A stretch of DNA of 64,000 nucleotides from Acidobacteriota bacterium (GTDB taxonomy: Bacteria > Acidobacteriota > Vicinamibacteria > Vicinamibacterales > Vicinamibacteraceae), in contig JADLFL010000040.1 in the NCBI GenBank assembly GCA_020845575.1, positions 1 through 64,000 of the forward strand. Reading direction: 5' to 3'. The position numbers and the translations under genes are program-made. Of this stretch, positions 36,562 to 46,635 are shown one piece after another; positions within the stretch are counted from its first letter, which is position 1; each line of letters starts with the position of its first letter. A model generated the notes under the pieces. That model was not told where the DNA came from and ran no database searches. It saw only the letters and a list, made by a program, of their open reading frames with translations.

Positions 36562-38115
36562 ATGCCGTACCTGCGACTCCTGACCAACGCCCTGGTGGCC
36601 GGCGTGCTTGGCGCGGCGATGCTGGCGCACCTGGTGCTGTTGCTCAATCCGCAACTGTCGCCGCGCCCGGGCGTGCTGTTCTCGCTCGGCTGGCGCCTGC
36701 TGGTCACGGCGGCTCCGCTCATCGCCGGCGCGTTCTTCGTGGCGAGTCTCGCACGGTACCTCTCGACGCGCCGCGGGCCGGGGTGGCTCAGCCTCCGCAT
36801 CCTTGCCTGGACCACCACGCTGGTCGTGGCGCTCGGCGCGCTGCTGGCGTGGCTCAATCTCTCGGCGTTCGAGTCGTCGCTCTCGCCCGCCGCCGCGCGC
36901 CGCGCGTTCGTCGTGACCGTCACGCTCGCCTGCGCCAGTGGCGTGCTGTTGGTGATCGCGCTGGTCCACTACGGATTCGGCAGGCGTGGCAGTCGTGTCG
37001 GCGGCACGGTCCTCGGCATCGCCGTTGTCGCAGCGGTGGTGCTGCCGCTCGTGGCCCGCGGACCGGCGGAGTGGAGCCTGGCCGGAAGCGGCATGGTGCG
37101 CACCGTGGGTCCCTCGCTGCGGGAGACGCCGCTCGGCCGCGTGCGGATCGTCGCGATCGACGGCGCGTCGCTGGACTACGTGTCGCCGGCCGCGGCGCAG
37201 GGGCGCCTGCCCAACATCGGACGGATGATCGACGGGGGGGCGTCCCTGGCCCTCTCGTCGATCGAGCCGAGACAGCCGCAGCCCGTCTGGTCGTCGGTGG
37301 CCACGGGACGCTATCCGCCGGCGACCGGCGTGCGTGGTGACCATCGCTTTCGCGGCGGCTGGGCCGCGTTCGACCTGCTGCCGCGCTACGTGTTCGCCGA
37401 CGTCCTGGTCCTCGCGGGCGTCCTCGATGTGGAGCCCATCGTTGCCGCCGACCTGCGCGGCGCACCGCTGTGGCGCGTGCTCGAAGCGTCAGGGATCCCG
37501 GCCGTCACGGCGGCATGGCCCCTCAGTGACGGGAGCGGCGCGCGCATCGGGCGTGTCATCGCGACGCCAGCGCGTGCGCCTGGTGCGACGCCGATCGACA
37601 CCGACACCGGCGTCCGCGCGCAATTCGAAGACGCGCTCGGGATTGTCGACGCGCGTGTGGCATCCGTGCGGTATGCCGCGCTGGCGGCGCTTGCGCCCGA
37701 GGCGCGGCGCCGACAGTCGTCGGCCGGTCGTCGCGCACTCGACGAGACGTACGACTTCATCGACAGGGAGGTCGGCCGCATGCTGAGTCGTCTCGCGCCC
37801 GACGATCTGCTGCTCGTGGTCTCCGGATATCGCGTCGAGTCGCCGAGCCCCTTCGAACGTCTCCGCGACCGCATCGTCGACGATGCGGGACTGGCGGCGG
37901 AGGCGAGCCGCTCGGACGGTTTCATGCTCGCGTACGGCCGGCACGTCGCGCCCGGCCGCAAGTCCGTCGGCGCCATCGTCGACGTACTCCCGACGGTGTT
38001 GTACTACCTCGGCCTGCCCGTCGGCCGCGACATGGACGGCTACGCGCGCACCGACCTCTTCGTCCCCGCGCTCACCACCGAGCGCCCCGTCACGTTCATC
38101 AGGAGCTATCAGTAG
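36562..38115 (+). CDS. Membrane protein with degenerate alkaline phosphatase-like domain
   Basis: A 517-residue protein. Four or five membrane helices fill about residues 5-170. A domain resembling type I phosphodiesterase/nucleotide pyrophosphatase follows. It keeps the first metal strand ([13 protein letters not shown]), the nucleophile region ([17 protein letters not shown]) and the closing [23 protein letters not shown]. The place where family members have S-D-H-G reads VVSGYRVE, so two usual metal ligands are missing. It may be inactive or use another site. Substrate is unknown. Confidence 0.75.
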   Translation: MPYLRLLTNALVAGVLGAAMLAHLVLLLNPQLSPRPGVLFSLGWRLLVTAAPLIAGAFFVASLARYLSTRRGPGWLSLRILAWTTTLVVALGALLAWLNLSAFESSLSPAAARRAFVVTVTLACASGVLLVIALVHYGFGRRGSRVGGTVLGIAVVAAVVLPLVARGPAEWSLAGSGMVRTVGPSLRETPLGRVRIVAIDGASLDYVSPAAAQGRLPNIGRMIDGGASLALSSIEPRQPQPVWSSVATGRYPPATGVRGDHRFRGGWAAFDLLPRYVFADVLVLAGVLDVEPIVAADLRGAPLWRVLEASGIPAVTAAWPLSDGSGARIGRVIATPARAPGATPIDTDTGVRAQFEDALGIVDARVASVRYAALAALAPEARRRQSSAGRRALDETYDFIDREVGRMLSRLAPDDLLLVVSGYRVESPSPFERLRDRIVDDAGLAAEASRSDGFMLAYGRHVAPGRKSVGAIVDVLPTVLYYLGLPVGRDMDGYARTDLFVPALTTERPVTFIRSYQ

Positions 38116-38122
38116 GACCGCC

Positions 38123-38158
38123 CGGCAACCGGCAACCCGGCAACCGGCAACCGGCAAC
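38123..38158. repeat. Heptamer tract (CGGCAAC)x5
   Basis: Five copies of CGGCAAC with one extra C. This is the reverse complement of the GTTGCCG unit at 2597 and 55848. It lies between the AlkP-like gene and the pyrR promoter. Confidence 0.8.
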
Positions 38159-38224
38159 CGGTCCCGCCTTTGCGCCAACGGCGCTACGTCGCGGCAAGCG
38201 TTTCCGGCATCGCGGCACTTCGGG

Positions 38225-38233
38225 TGCTACACT
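38225..38233 (+). promoter_or_regulatory. Extended -10 promoter of the pyrR operon
   Basis: TG-C-TACACT (TG at 38225-38226, hexamer 38228-38233). Transcription from about 38240 would give a leader of roughly 145 bases that carries the PyrR-type hairpin. Confidence 0.5.
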
Positions 38234-38244
38234 GTTCCGTGGCT

Positions 38245-38276
38245 CTTTAAGGCGGACCTGTGAGTCCGCAAAGAGG
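38245..38276 (+). promoter_or_regulatory. PyrR-binding-type RNA hairpin
   Basis: CTTTAAGGCGGACCTGTGAG followed by TCCGCAAAGAGG. The stem GCGGAC (38252-38257)/GTCCGC (38264-38269) presents a CTGTGA loop. ACCTGTGAGTC resembles the UCCAGAGAGG-type PyrR recognition loop, and the CUUUAA lead is common in such leaders. GAGG at 38273-38276 doubles as a ribosome-binding site for a short leader ORF. pyrR itself follows. Confidence 0.6.
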
Positions 38277-38280
38277 TCGC

Positions 38281-38397
38281 ATGCCAGACGCCTCGTTTTC
38301 GCGCGTTCGCGCGAGTGTTTCCTGCAGTCCATCGTCCGTGCGCGACCCTTTCGCGGCGACCCGACGTGTGTCCCGGAGGTCCGCATGCCCCAGGTGA
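38281..38397 (+). CDS. Candidate pyr leader peptide
   Basis: A 38-codon ORF (begins [12 protein letters not shown], ends SACPR) starts four bases after GAGG and directly downstream of the PyrR-type hairpin. It overlaps the first codons of pyrR in another frame, so its translation could be coupled to pyrR. A GC-rich hairpin TCGCGC-GTTC-GCGCGA (38299-38314), followed by GTGTTT, lies inside it and could be a weak attenuator. The arrangement recalls leader-peptide control described for Thermus pyr operons. There is no proof of translation. Confidence 0.35.
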   Translation: MPDASFSRVRASVSCSPSSVRDPFAATRRVSRRSACPR

Positions 38398-38921
38398 TGG
38401 ATGGCGCGCGGATCGAGCGCACGCTCGCGCGCATCGCGCACGAGATCCTCGAGCGCAACCGCGATCTCTCCGACGTCGCGCTCGTCGGCATCCGCACGCG
38501 CGGCGTCGTGATCGCGGAACGCGTCGCCGCGGTGCTCGAACAGGTCGGCGGCGTGACGATGCCGGTGGGATCGCTCGACATCACGCTCTATCGCGACGAC
38601 TACATGCGGCACCCTGTCGGTCCGCAGCCTGTCGTGCGCAGCACCGACATCCGCTTCTCGGTGGAAGGTCGCCGCATCCTGCTCGTGGACGACGTGCTGT
38701 ATACGGGACGCACGATCCGCGCGGCGCTCGACGCGATCATCGATTACGGACGTCCGCGCAGCATTCAGCTCATCGTGCTCGTCGACCGCGGTCATCGCGA
38801 GTTGCCCATCAAGGCCGACTACGTCGGCAAGAACCTGCCGACGTCGCCCACGCAGAGCGTGCAGGTACGCCTCACCGAGATCGATGGTGTCGACGAAGTC
38901 GAACTCGAGGAGGGCGCATGA
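38385..38921 (+). CDS. pyrR: Bifunctional pyr operon regulator / uracil phosphoribosyltransferase
   Basis: The 178-residue RNA-binding regulator binds UMP/UTP and PRPP and controls pyr genes by attenuation; it also has weak uracil phosphoribosyltransferase activity. Visible are [26 protein letters not shown] and the PRPP loop [20 protein letters not shown] (98-117). The RNA leader upstream fits autoregulation. Its TGA overlaps the pyrB ATG. Confidence 0.96.
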   Translation: MPQVMDGARIERTLARIAHEILERNRDLSDVALVGIRTRGVVIAERVAAVLEQVGGVTMPVGSLDITLYRDDYMRHPVGPQPVVRSTDIRFSVEGRRILLVDDVLYTGRTIRAALDAIIDYGRPRSIQLIVLVDRGHRELPIKADYVGKNLPTSPTQSVQVRLTEIDGVDEVELEEGA

Positions 38922-39865
38922 GCGGCGCTGATGCGGTCACTGCGTTGCGCGGACGTCATCTGCTCGGCATCAGCGACCTCGAACCCGGCGAGATCTCCCT
39001 CATCCTCGACACCGCCGACGCGATGCGCGAGGTGGGTGAGCGCGCGATCAAGAAGGTGCCTGCGCTGCGCGGGCGCACCATCGTCAACCTGTTCTTCGAG
39101 CCGAGCACGCGCACGCGCACGTCGTTCGAGATCGCGGAGAAGCGCTTGAGCGCGGACACGCTCAATCTCGCGGTGTCGACGTCGAGCGTGGTCAAGGGCG
39201 AGACGCTGCTCGACACCGTGAGCAACATCGAGGCGATGCAGCCGGACATGCTGGTGGTGCGCCATGCCTCGTCTGGCGCGTGCCATCAGCTCGCGCGCCA
39301 TTGCCGTGCGCGCATCGTCAACGCGGGCGACGGGCTGCACGAGCATCCCACGCAGGCGCTGCTCGATGCCTACACGATCCGGCAGCACAAGGGGCGGCTC
39401 GACGGCCTCACCGTGGCCATCGTGGGCGACCTGCTGCACAGTCGCGTGCTGCGGTCGAACCTGATCCTGCTGCGCAAGATGGGCGCCACGGTGCGCGTGG
39501 CGGCGCCGCGCCCGCTCGTGCCCATGGGGATCGAGGCGCTCGGTGCGATCTCCTGCCGCACGATCGAGGAAGCGATCGACGGCGCCGACGTCGTGATGAT
39601 GCTGCGCATCCAGTTGGAGCGCATGCAGAACAACTTCTTCCCGTCGCTGCGGGAGTACTTCACGCTGTTCGGCCTCACCGCCGATCGGCTGGCGCTCGCG
39701 CGGCCTGACGCGATCGTGATGCACCCGGGCCCGATGAACCGTGGCGTGGAGATCGCCTCCGACGTGGCAGACGGCAACCAGGCCGTCATCCTCGAGCAGG
39801 TGGCCAATGGCGTGGCGGTGCGCATGGCGGTGCTCTACCTGCTCGGCGGAGGCAGCGAGGAATGA
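38918..39865 (+). CDS. pyrB: Aspartate carbamoyltransferase catalytic subunit
   Basis: This 315-residue enzyme joins carbamoyl phosphate and aspartate. The carbamoyl phosphate motif [12 protein letters not shown] lies at about 60-71, with [12 protein letters not shown] and [12 protein letters not shown] also clear. It is coupled at both ends by ATGA overlaps (pyrR upstream, pyrC downstream). No regulatory PyrI gene is present, as is usual with PyrR-controlled operons. Confidence 0.97.
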   Translation: MSGADAVTALRGRHLLGISDLEPGEISLILDTADAMREVGERAIKKVPALRGRTIVNLFFEPSTRTRTSFEIAEKRLSADTLNLAVSTSSVVKGETLLDTVSNIEAMQPDMLVVRHASSGACHQLARHCRARIVNAGDGLHEHPTQALLDAYTIRQHKGRLDGLTVAIVGDLLHSRVLRSNLILLRKMGATVRVAAPRPLVPMGIEALGAISCRTIEEAIDGADVVMMLRIQLERMQNNFFPSLREYFTLFGLTADRLALARPDAIVMHPGPMNRGVEIASDVADGNQAVILEQVANGVAVRMAVLYLLGGGSEE

Positions 39866-41199
39866 CCCCGGCGATGACGTGCGTCCTGAAGAACGGCCGC
39901 GTGGTGGATCCGGTCAACGGCCGCGACGGACGGTTCGACGTCGAGATACGCGACGGCGTCATCGTGCGCGTGGCTCCGGACCTTCCGATTCCTGACGGTG
40001 CCCTCGTGCTCGACGTGCCCGCCGGCTGCATCGTCACGCCGGGGCTGATCGACATGCACGTGCACCTGCGCGAGCCGGGGCAGGAGCACAAGGAGACGAT
40101 CGCGTCTGGCGCGGCGGCGGCTGTCGCCGGTGGCTTCACCGCCGTGGCGTGCATGCCCAACACGTCGCCCGTCAACGACAGCGCGGCCGTCACGCGCTAC
40201 ATCCGCGACAAGGCCGACGCGGCGGGTCTCGCGCGTGTCTATCCGATCGGCGCGGCATCTGTCGGGCAGAAGGGCGAGCAGTTGGCCGAGATCGGCGAGC
40301 TGAAGGCCGCCGGTTGCGTGGCCGTGTCCGACGATGGGCATCCCATCCGGACGGCGCTGCTGATGCGTCGCGTGCTGGAGTACGCGGGCATGCTCGACGT
40401 CCTGGTGATTGATCACTGCGAGGATCCGACGCTCAAGGGCGATGGTGTCGTCCACGAAGGTGCCGTCGCGTCCGAGCTCGGATTGCGCGGCATTCCCGGT
40501 GAGGCCGAGGAGCTCTGGGTCGAGCGCGACATCACGCTGGCCGGCCTCGCGAAGGTGCCGTTCCACGTGGCGCACCTGAGCACCGCCGGCTCGCTGCGTG
40601 CGGTGCGGGCAGGCAAGGCGCGCGGGATTGCCGTCACGTGCGAGGTGGCACCGCATCACTTCGTGCTCACCGACGAGGCGCTGCGCGACTACGACACGAA
40701 CACGAAGATGAACCCGCCGCTGCGCCCGCCGTCCGACGTCGCCGCGCTGGTGGAGGGGCTGGCCGACGGCACCGTCGACGTCATCGCCACCGATCACGCG
40801 CCGCATCACGCCGACGAGAAGGCGCTCTCGTACGACCACGCGCCGTTCGGGATCACGGGTCTCGAGACCGCTGTGTCGCTGACCTTCGATCGTCTCGTCC
40901 ACGCGGGGCATATCGGTCTGGCCCGCATGGTCGAACTGCTGTCGGTGAACCCGGCGCGCATCCTGAAGGTGACGGGTGGATCGCTCACCGAAGGTGCCCC
41001 TGCGGACATCAGCGTCCTTGCGCCGGACCTGCCAGTGACGATTCGTGCGTCCGCGCAGAAATCGGCGTCCAGGAACATGCCGTTCGAGGGCTGGACGCTC
41101 CGCGGTGGCGTGGCTGCCACGGTGGTGGGCGGCCGTCTCGTCTATCGCAACACGCGCGTCGAGGGGCTCGACGCCTGGCCGGCGGCACCAGTCCGGTGA
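39862..41199 (+). CDS. pyrC: Dihydroorotase
   Basis: This 445-residue zinc amidohydrolase cyclises carbamoyl aspartate. The metal motif [11 protein letters not shown] (His66, His68) is of the class I (PyrC/AllB) type. [22 protein letters not shown] and [10 protein letters not shown] supply further ligands, and NPARILKV lies near the end. It overlaps pyrB by 4 bases. Catalytic residues look complete, so it need not be the inactive partner type. Confidence 0.96.
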   Translation: MTPAMTCVLKNGRVVDPVNGRDGRFDVEIRDGVIVRVAPDLPIPDGALVLDVPAGCIVTPGLIDMHVHLREPGQEHKETIASGAAAAVAGGFTAVACMPNTSPVNDSAAVTRYIRDKADAAGLARVYPIGAASVGQKGEQLAEIGELKAAGCVAVSDDGHPIRTALLMRRVLEYAGMLDVLVIDHCEDPTLKGDGVVHEGAVASELGLRGIPGEAEELWVERDITLAGLAKVPFHVAHLSTAGSLRAVRAGKARGIAVTCEVAPHHFVLTDEALRDYDTNTKMNPPLRPPSDVAALVEGLADGTVDVIATDHAPHHADEKALSYDHAPFGITGLETAVSLTFDRLVHAGHIGLARMVELLSVNPARILKVTGGSLTEGAPADISVLAPDLPVTIRASAQKSASRNMPFEGWTLRGGVAATVVGGRLVYRNTRVEGLDAWPAAPVR

Positions 41200-41225
41200 C
41201 CGTCGCTTCCCCGGAGTCACGATTG

Positions 41226-41846
41226 ATGACGCAACGTATCGAAGAAGTCCGCAAGCGCGCACAGCGCATCCTGCAAGGCGCGAATGTGCTCCTCGACGGA
41301 CACTTCGATTTCGGCAACGGGTATCACGGCCGCACGTACGTGAACCCGCACATGCTGTTCTGCCAGCCGTCGACGATCTGGCAGCTCGCGCAGGATCTGC
41401 TCGACGTGCTGCCCTACGACATCACGTCTCGCGTACAGGCCGTGGTGGGGCCGTCCACGGGCGGCGCGCTGCTCGCGCACACGATCGCCGGACTGCTCGA
41501 TGGCCGTCGCAGCCTCGACCATCCCCCGTGCGTCTTCGCGCCGGTGCACTTCGACATGGAGGAGGGGCTCCGGCTGCGCTCGACATATCGCGGCGTGCTC
41601 GCCGGCAAGAGGGTCCTGATCGCGGACGATGTGCGCAATACGGGGAAGACGTTCAGCCTCTGCGCAGAGCTGGTGACCAAGGCCGGAGGCGAGGTGATCG
41701 CCACCGCGCAGATCTACGACCGCATGGCGGCCGTGGTCTCGCTCGACGTGCCCAACTTCGCGCTGCTCGAGTACGACGCGCACGACATCCACACCGCCGC
41801 CACGTGCCCGCTGTGCGCCCGCGGCGTGCCGATGACGCGCTTCTAG
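41226..41846 (+). CDS. Orotate phosphoribosyltransferase-like protein
   Basis: A 206-residue type I phosphoribosyltransferase. The PRPP loop is VLIADDVRNTGKT, with an N-terminal half VLLDGHFDFGNGYHGRTYVNP resembling PyrE. A C-terminal TCPLCARGVP is similar to the CPLC end of a PyrE subgroup. It follows pyrC by 26 bases in the operon, so orotate is the obvious substrate. A second, more classical pyrE lies at 49013. One of them may have another substrate or serve another condition. Confidence 0.8.
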   Translation: MTQRIEEVRKRAQRILQGANVLLDGHFDFGNGYHGRTYVNPHMLFCQPSTIWQLAQDLLDVLPYDITSRVQAVVGPSTGGALLAHTIAGLLDGRRSLDHPPCVFAPVHFDMEEGLRLRSTYRGVLAGKRVLIADDVRNTGKTFSLCAELVTKAGGEVIATAQIYDRMAAVVSLDVPNFALLEYDAHDIHTAATCPLCARGVPMTRF

Positions 41847-41858
41847 TCCCGCTCGCCG

Positions 41859-42761
41859 ATGGCCGCGCCCGCGCGCCGCGTCTCATCGCGATCGCTGTCC
41901 ACGGCAGCGCTCGCGCGCCTGCGCGTCGAGCTCGATCGCCTGCACGACGGCTACAACGTGCCCGACTCGGCTGCCGATCCCGTGCAGTTCGTGCGGCGGT
42001 ACGACGATCCGCGCGACAGGGAGATCGTCGCCGCGCTCGCATCTGGGCTCGCGTTCGGCAGGCTGGCGAGCGTGCTCGCGAGCATCGAGCGCGTGCTCGC
42101 CCTGATCGGTTCGCATCCTGCGGCGTACCTGTCGTCGATGGACGTGCGCGACGCGCGCGCGTCGCTCGCGCCCGTCGTCCACAGGTGGACGCGCGGCGAC
42201 GACATCGTGGCGCTGCTCGTCGTGCTGCGCGATCTCGTCGACAGGTTCGGATCGCTCGAAGGCGCGTTTCTCGCGGGCGACGATTCGTCGAGTGAGGACG
42301 TCGCGTCAGGTCTCGAAGCGTTCTGTGCGGCGGCGTGCGCCGTCGACGTGCGTGAGGCGTATGGTGGTGCGCGCAAGGACAGGCTCGGCGTGCACTACTT
42401 CTTCCCGCGACCGTCGCTCGGCAGCGCGTGCAAGCGCCTGAACCTGTTCGTGCGCTGGATGGTGCGACAGGACGCCGTGGATCCCGGTGGATGGTCCGGG
42501 GTGTCGCGCGCCCGCCTCGTGATCCCGCTCGACACGCACACCATCCGTGTAGGCCGCTGCCTGCGCCTCACGCACTACACGAGCCCCGGCTGGCGCATGG
42601 CCGCCGACATCACCGCGACGCTCCGCCGCATCGATCCCGTCGACCCGGTGCGCTACGACTTCTCGCTGTGCCACATGAGCATGATGGGCGCCTGCGGCTG
42701 GGGCCGCCCCGTCGCCAACAGCCAGTGTCCGCTGCGCGGTTTCTGTCGCCCCGCCCGCTGA
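41859..42761 (+). CDS. TIGR02757 family protein (uncharacterised)
   Basis: A 300-residue protein matching the TIGR02757 conserved family: DPVQFVRRYDDPRDREIVAALASGLAFGR, FFPRPSLGSACKRLNLFVRWMVR, PLDTHTIRVGRCLRLTHY, and a C-terminal CxxxxFC-like segment (SQCPLRGFC). The helical layout faintly recalls HhH DNA glycosylases (helical core, PLDTH with Asp), but no activity is established. It starts 12 bases after the phosphoribosyltransferase and may be cotranscribed. Confidence 0.82.
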   Translation: MAAPARRVSSRSLSTAALARLRVELDRLHDGYNVPDSAADPVQFVRRYDDPRDREIVAALASGLAFGRLASVLASIERVLALIGSHPAAYLSSMDVRDARASLAPVVHRWTRGDDIVALLVVLRDLVDRFGSLEGAFLAGDDSSSEDVASGLEAFCAAACAVDVREAYGGARKDRLGVHYFFPRPSLGSACKRLNLFVRWMVRQDAVDPGGWSGVSRARLVIPLDTHTIRVGRCLRLTHYTSPGWRMAADITATLRRIDPVDPVRYDFSLCHMSMMGACGWGRPVANSQCPLRGFCRPAR

Positions 42762-42806
42762 CGGGCCGGGCAAGCCAGGCCCGCCAGGGGCCGAGCCGCG
42801 CGTCGA

Positions 42807-43910
42807 TCAGTGCCGGTTCGCGATCAGCTCTTCGTACACGCCGATCGTCTCCCGCACCATGTGGTCGACGCTGAAACGCCTGTGTACGCGCTCGTAACCC
42901 GCTGTCGCATACCGGCGGGCGCGCTCCTCGTCCTTCAGGAGTGTGATCAGCGCGTCGGCAAGGGCGTCTGCGTGCCTCGGCGGTACGAGGAGACCTGTCT
43001 CGTCGTCGACGACGACTTCGGGGATGCCGCCCGTGTCCGTCGCGACGATCGGCCTGGCGCACCCCATCGCGTCGAGCAGCGACGTGCCGAGTCCTTCCAT
43101 CGTCGAGCTCATGACGAAGATGTCCGCGGTCTTCATCAGCGACAGCACATCGGTCCTGAATCCCGGCAGCAGCACGTGCCTGTCGAGCCCGAGGTTGTGG
43201 ATCTGCTTCACGAGACTTTCGTGCAGTTCGCCCTGGCCGAGGATGACGAGTCGCGCGTCGGGCACGGCACGCACCACGCTCGCGAACGCGTCGACGAGGT
43301 ACCGTTGACCCTTGTGCGGCACGAGCGCCGCCACGTTGAGCACCACAGGCGCACCGTGCGGCAGCCAGAACGTCTCGTGCAACGACACCGGCGGCGCATC
43401 GGCCACGTGCTGCAGGTCCACGCCTTCGTGCACCGTGACGATGCGCGACGCTGGAATGCCGTCACGTTCGAGGATGGCACCGATCGCGGAGGACGCGCAG
43501 ATGAAGCGATCGACCTGCCGATACTTCGCGCGCGACAGCCTGTTGGACGCCAGCCTGAAATCCACGCGACGCGACGCGACGAGCAGCGGCGGCGGCCACG
43601 GCATCCGAAATCCGAGCGCGAGCGCGGCGAGTGCCACGCCATGCGGATCGTGCGCGTGAAGAATCTGCGGATTGCACGCACGGATGACGCGTGCGAGCTT
43701 CCACGCGGCGTGGAAGTCGACTTCGAACCGCGGCGCGAGCGGCAGCAGGTCCGCGTCCTGCGGGGCGCGCCGTCGCAGCTCACCGTCCGGATGCGCCACG
43801 AGCATCGTCGGATGGCCGAGCGCGCGAAGGCCCTTCACGGTGAGGAGTGCCTGGTTCTGGCCTCCGCGCCACGTGCGGGCGGTGTCGATGTGGATGGTGC
43901 GAATCGCCAT
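42807..43910 (-). CDS. Glycosyltransferase family 4 (GT-B)
   Basis: A 367-residue GT-B enzyme. The N-terminal domain begins TIHIDTARTWRGGQNQALLTVKGL, a nucleotide-sugar transferase start with Gly-rich loop. The C-terminal domain has VAALVPHKGQRYLVDAFA, LPGFRTDVLSLMKTADIFVMSS and the E-x7-E donor motif EGLGTSLLDAMGCARPIVATD. It probably adds a sugar to cell-surface lipopolysaccharide or polysaccharide. The ATG at 43910 gives the family start. It follows the GT2 gene by 11 bases. Confidence 0.9.
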   Translation of the reverse strand: MAIRTIHIDTARTWRGGQNQALLTVKGLRALGHPTMLVAHPDGELRRRAPQDADLLPLAPRFEVDFHAAWKLARVIRACNPQILHAHDPHGVALAALALGFRMPWPPPLLVASRRVDFRLASNRLSRAKYRQVDRFICASSAIGAILERDGIPASRIVTVHEGVDLQHVADAPPVSLHETFWLPHGAPVVLNVAALVPHKGQRYLVDAFASVVRAVPDARLVILGQGELHESLVKQIHNLGLDRHVLLPGFRTDVLSLMKTADIFVMSSTMEGLGTSLLDAMGCARPIVATDTGGIPEVVVDDETGLLVPPRHADALADALITLLKDEERARRYATAGYERVHRRFSVDHMVRETIGVYEELIANRH

Positions 43911-43921
43911 CACGTGTGTGT

Positions 43922-44671
43922 TCAGGCGCGACGCCAGCGCTCCCACAGCTTGACGTACTTGAGCAGCACGTACACGCCACCGAGCAGCGAGACGATGAGG
44001 CCTGGCACGCCGTCCCTGAACCCGGTGCGCGCGACGTAGTTGCGAAGAAATGCCGCAGGCGGGTGCACCAGCAGTTGCCACGCGCTCGCGCGTCGTCCAG
44101 CGGCGTACATCTCGTCTGCGGCGAGTGACGTGTAGTGGTTCATGCGTGCCAGGTGCGCGGCGACGTCGTCGTACGGTCGATGTTCCAGTTCGCCCGACAG
44201 GTCGCCGATGGTCCCGTCCACGAGCAGCGCTTCATGCACGCGACGATCGTCCCAGCGCGCACGCCGCCTGTCGTAGAGCCGCACGGCGCGATCGGGATAC
44301 CAGTCGGTGGTGCGAATCCATCGCCCGAGATACCAGGTCACGCGCGGCATGCGACAGGCGACCGTACCCGCGTCCGGCTGCCACGCGAGGATCTGATCGC
44401 GCAAGGCTGGCGTCACCGCTTCGTCGGCGTCGAGCGACAACACCCAGTCGTGCGAGGCCAGCGACGCGGCATGGTTCTTCTGCGCGCCGTAGCCCAGCCA
44501 CGCGCGTGTCTCGACGTGCGTCGCGAGAGGCCGCGCTCGGGCCACCGTGTCGTCACTACTGCAGGCGTCCACGACGATGCGCTCGGCGGCCCATGCCACC
44601 GACTGCAGCGCGCGCTCGATGTGTGCGCCCGCGTTCTTCGTGATGAGAATCACCGAGATCGGCGCCGGCAC
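43922..44671 (-). CDS. Glycosyltransferase family 2, WaaE/KdtX-like
   Basis: A 249-residue GT-A protein beginning ISVILITKNAGAHIERALQSV, with VVDACSSDDTVARA and the metal DxD segment SLDADEAVT. The downstream WYLGRWIRTTDWYPDRAVRLYDRRRARW is typical of LPS core heptosyl/glucosyl-type WaaE proteins. A C-terminal hydrophobic helix (GLIVSLLGGVYVLLKYVK) may attach it to the membrane. The GTG at 44671 fits the family start. Forms a pair with the GT4 gene. Confidence 0.9.
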   Translation of the reverse strand: MPAPISVILITKNAGAHIERALQSVAWAAERIVVDACSSDDTVARARPLATHVETRAWLGYGAQKNHAASLASHDWVLSLDADEAVTPALRDQILAWQPDAGTVACRMPRVTWYLGRWIRTTDWYPDRAVRLYDRRRARWDDRRVHEALLVDGTIGDLSGELEHRPYDDVAAHLARMNHYTSLAADEMYAAGRRASAWQLLVHPPAAFLRNYVARTGFRDGVPGLIVSLLGGVYVLLKYVKLWERWRRA

Positions 44672-44748
44672 AGGGGAAGAATAGCTGAAGGCCGGCGCCG
44701 CGCGTGGCGGGACCGGCGTTCGGGGACTGCTGCGATCGGTGGAGGCTG

Positions 44749-46431
44749 CTAACGGTTGCCCGTGCCGGTGTTGGCCCCGCCGCCGTTCTGCGTACCGACA
44801 TTGTTGACGCTCAGGCTGCCGCCCGAACCGGAGATCGACGCTTCCTGCGCGGCTTCGAAGTCGACGCGCGACTTCTCGAAGTCGAGAATGGCGCGCTGCT
44901 CGTTGTTGCGGGCCACCGCGAGATCGCGCTGGGCCTGCAGGACGTTGAACGTGGTGGACAGGCCGACGCCGAACTTCTTCTGCTCGGCTTCGAGGCGACG
45001 CTCCGCCAGCGATCGCGCGGCCTGCGTCGTGGCGACGCGCTGCAGGTTCGTGTTGACCTGCCGCGCGAGATCGCGCACCTGCTGAACCACCTGGCGTTCG
45101 AGGTCGCGCAACTGCAGCAGGTTCTGCTCGTTGGTCAACCGCTGGCGCTCCAGGTTCACACGGTTCACGTTGCGGCCGACCGGGTACCTGACGTTGACGC
45201 TCACCGACCATGTCGGATACGTGAAGCCGAGCACGTCTCCGAGCACGTCCGTGTACGGGATCACGGTGCGCGATCCGGTCTCGGCGCCTGGGTTGAACGG
45301 GTCGTCTCCAGCCTGCCTCTGGATGAGCGAGCCGCCCAGCCCCGCGAGACCGTAGTCGACGACAGCCGAGACATCCGGAAGGGTCTGGTTACGCCAGTAC
45401 CTGATGCGGACGTCGTTGTTCTCGAGTTGCTTGCGCGCCTGCTGCAGGTCGAGACGGCCGGCCATCGCCTTCTCGACGGCGGCGTTCACGTCGACGGGCG
45501 TCGTCGCCAGCGACGGCGGATCGGCGGGCTCGAACGTCGTCGTCCAGAAGTCGGGCGTCTGCGGGCCGAGAACGAGCGAGCGCAACTGGTCCTGCGCCTG
45601 GGCCACCGACTGCTCGCCGATGATGACGTTCTCTTCGTTGGAGGCGACCTCGGCCTCGGCCTGCACGATGTCGATGGGGGCCATGGTACCGACCTCCACG
45701 CGCTTGCGGTTGTCCGCGAGTGTCTGCCGCGAGAGATCGAGCGTCTGCTGCTGCACCGCGAGTGCAGACTGCGCGACGACCAGGTCCCAGTACGCGTTCT
45801 TCACGCTGCGCACGGTGGCCACGACGGTGTTACGGAACTGCATCTCGCTGATCGCGAGGTTGTTCTTGTTCACGAGGATCTGCTGCCGCGTGTTGTCGAT
45901 GGCGCGATTGCGCAGCAGTGGCTGCGTGAAGTTGAACGTCAGGTTGCCGCGCGTGGTCGGGTTCAACGTGGTGAACCTGTCGTTCGTCTTGGTGCGCGAG
46001 GTGTCGTAGCCGAGTGTGTAGGACCCGCCGGTCGGGAGGAACTGCTCCACGCCGAAACTGCCCACGGCCTGCTTCTGCTGGTAGCTCGCGCTGTCCTCGG
46101 CCGCCGACTGGAGGATGCTGGCGACGGGCGACTCGACGCTCTGGAACCGGATCCGCCCGGTGAGCGTCGGGAGCCATCCGCCGTACGCCTGGGCGAGATC
46201 GAGCTCCGAGAACGCCGGATTCATGCGCTGGACCTGGAGTGACACGTTCTGCTCCAGTGCCATCGCGACGGCTTCGTCGATCGTGATCCGGCGAACCGGT
46301 CCGGCGAGTGCCGAAAGCGGCGTGGTCGGCGTCTGCGCGGAAGCGCCTGCCGCGGCAGATGCCATGGCCAGCGCCACGATACCGCGCCGGAAACGAAAGG
46401 GAACCGATGGGATCACGGACGTCAACTCCAT
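44749..46431 (-). CDS. TolC-family outer membrane efflux protein
   Basis: A 560-residue protein with a signal peptide (to about residue 33, ASAQ) and two outer-membrane-efflux repeats. Alternating long helices include ITIDEAVAMALEQNVSLQV and RQTLADNRKRVEVGTMAPIDIVQAEAEVASNEENV. It should form a trimeric channel for export. The ATG at 46431 directly touches AGGAG, so the TTG at 46425, six bases from it, may be the real start. No inner-membrane pump gene adjoins it. It is divergent from the S9 peptidase. Confidence 0.92.
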   Translation of the reverse strand: MELTSVIPSVPFRFRRGIVALAMASAAAGASAQTPTTPLSALAGPVRRITIDEAVAMALEQNVSLQVQRMNPAFSELDLAQAYGGWLPTLTGRIRFQSVESPVASILQSAAEDSASYQQKQAVGSFGVEQFLPTGGSYTLGYDTSRTKTNDRFTTLNPTTRGNLTFNFTQPLLRNRAIDNTRQQILVNKNNLAISEMQFRNTVVATVRSVKNAYWDLVVAQSALAVQQQTLDLSRQTLADNRKRVEVGTMAPIDIVQAEAEVASNEENVIIGEQSVAQAQDQLRSLVLGPQTPDFWTTTFEPADPPSLATTPVDVNAAVEKAMAGRLDLQQARKQLENNDVRIRYWRNQTLPDVSAVVDYGLAGLGGSLIQRQAGDDPFNPGAETGSRTVIPYTDVLGDVLGFTYPTWSVSVNVRYPVGRNVNRVNLERQRLTNEQNLLQLRDLERQVVQQVRDLARQVNTNLQRVATTQAARSLAERRLEAEQKKFGVGLSTTFNVLQAQRDLAVARNNEQRAILDFEKSRVDFEAAQEASISGSGGSLSVNNVGTQNGGGANTGTGNR

Positions 46432-46635
46432 CTCCTGGGAGAGCAGCTCGATAGGGCCGTCCGGGACGAGTGAAGGATGTCCGGGTATGCGGCCGAACCA
46501 ATAGACGAAATCATACAGGCCGCGGTTCGGCCCAGATGGCGCGTCCCACGACCGGATGATGCGTCCACCCGCCGGACACGCGAGGACCGTGCCGGCGTGC
46601 CACGCGAATTGGCAAATGCCCTTGCCGAGGGCACA

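Noticed and set aside
42762..42783. CGGGCC...GGCCCG inverted repeat between the TIGR02757 gene and the GT4 gene
   Set aside because: Short stem, ten-base loop and no T tract. Such pairs arise by chance in this base composition, so it was not listed as a terminator.
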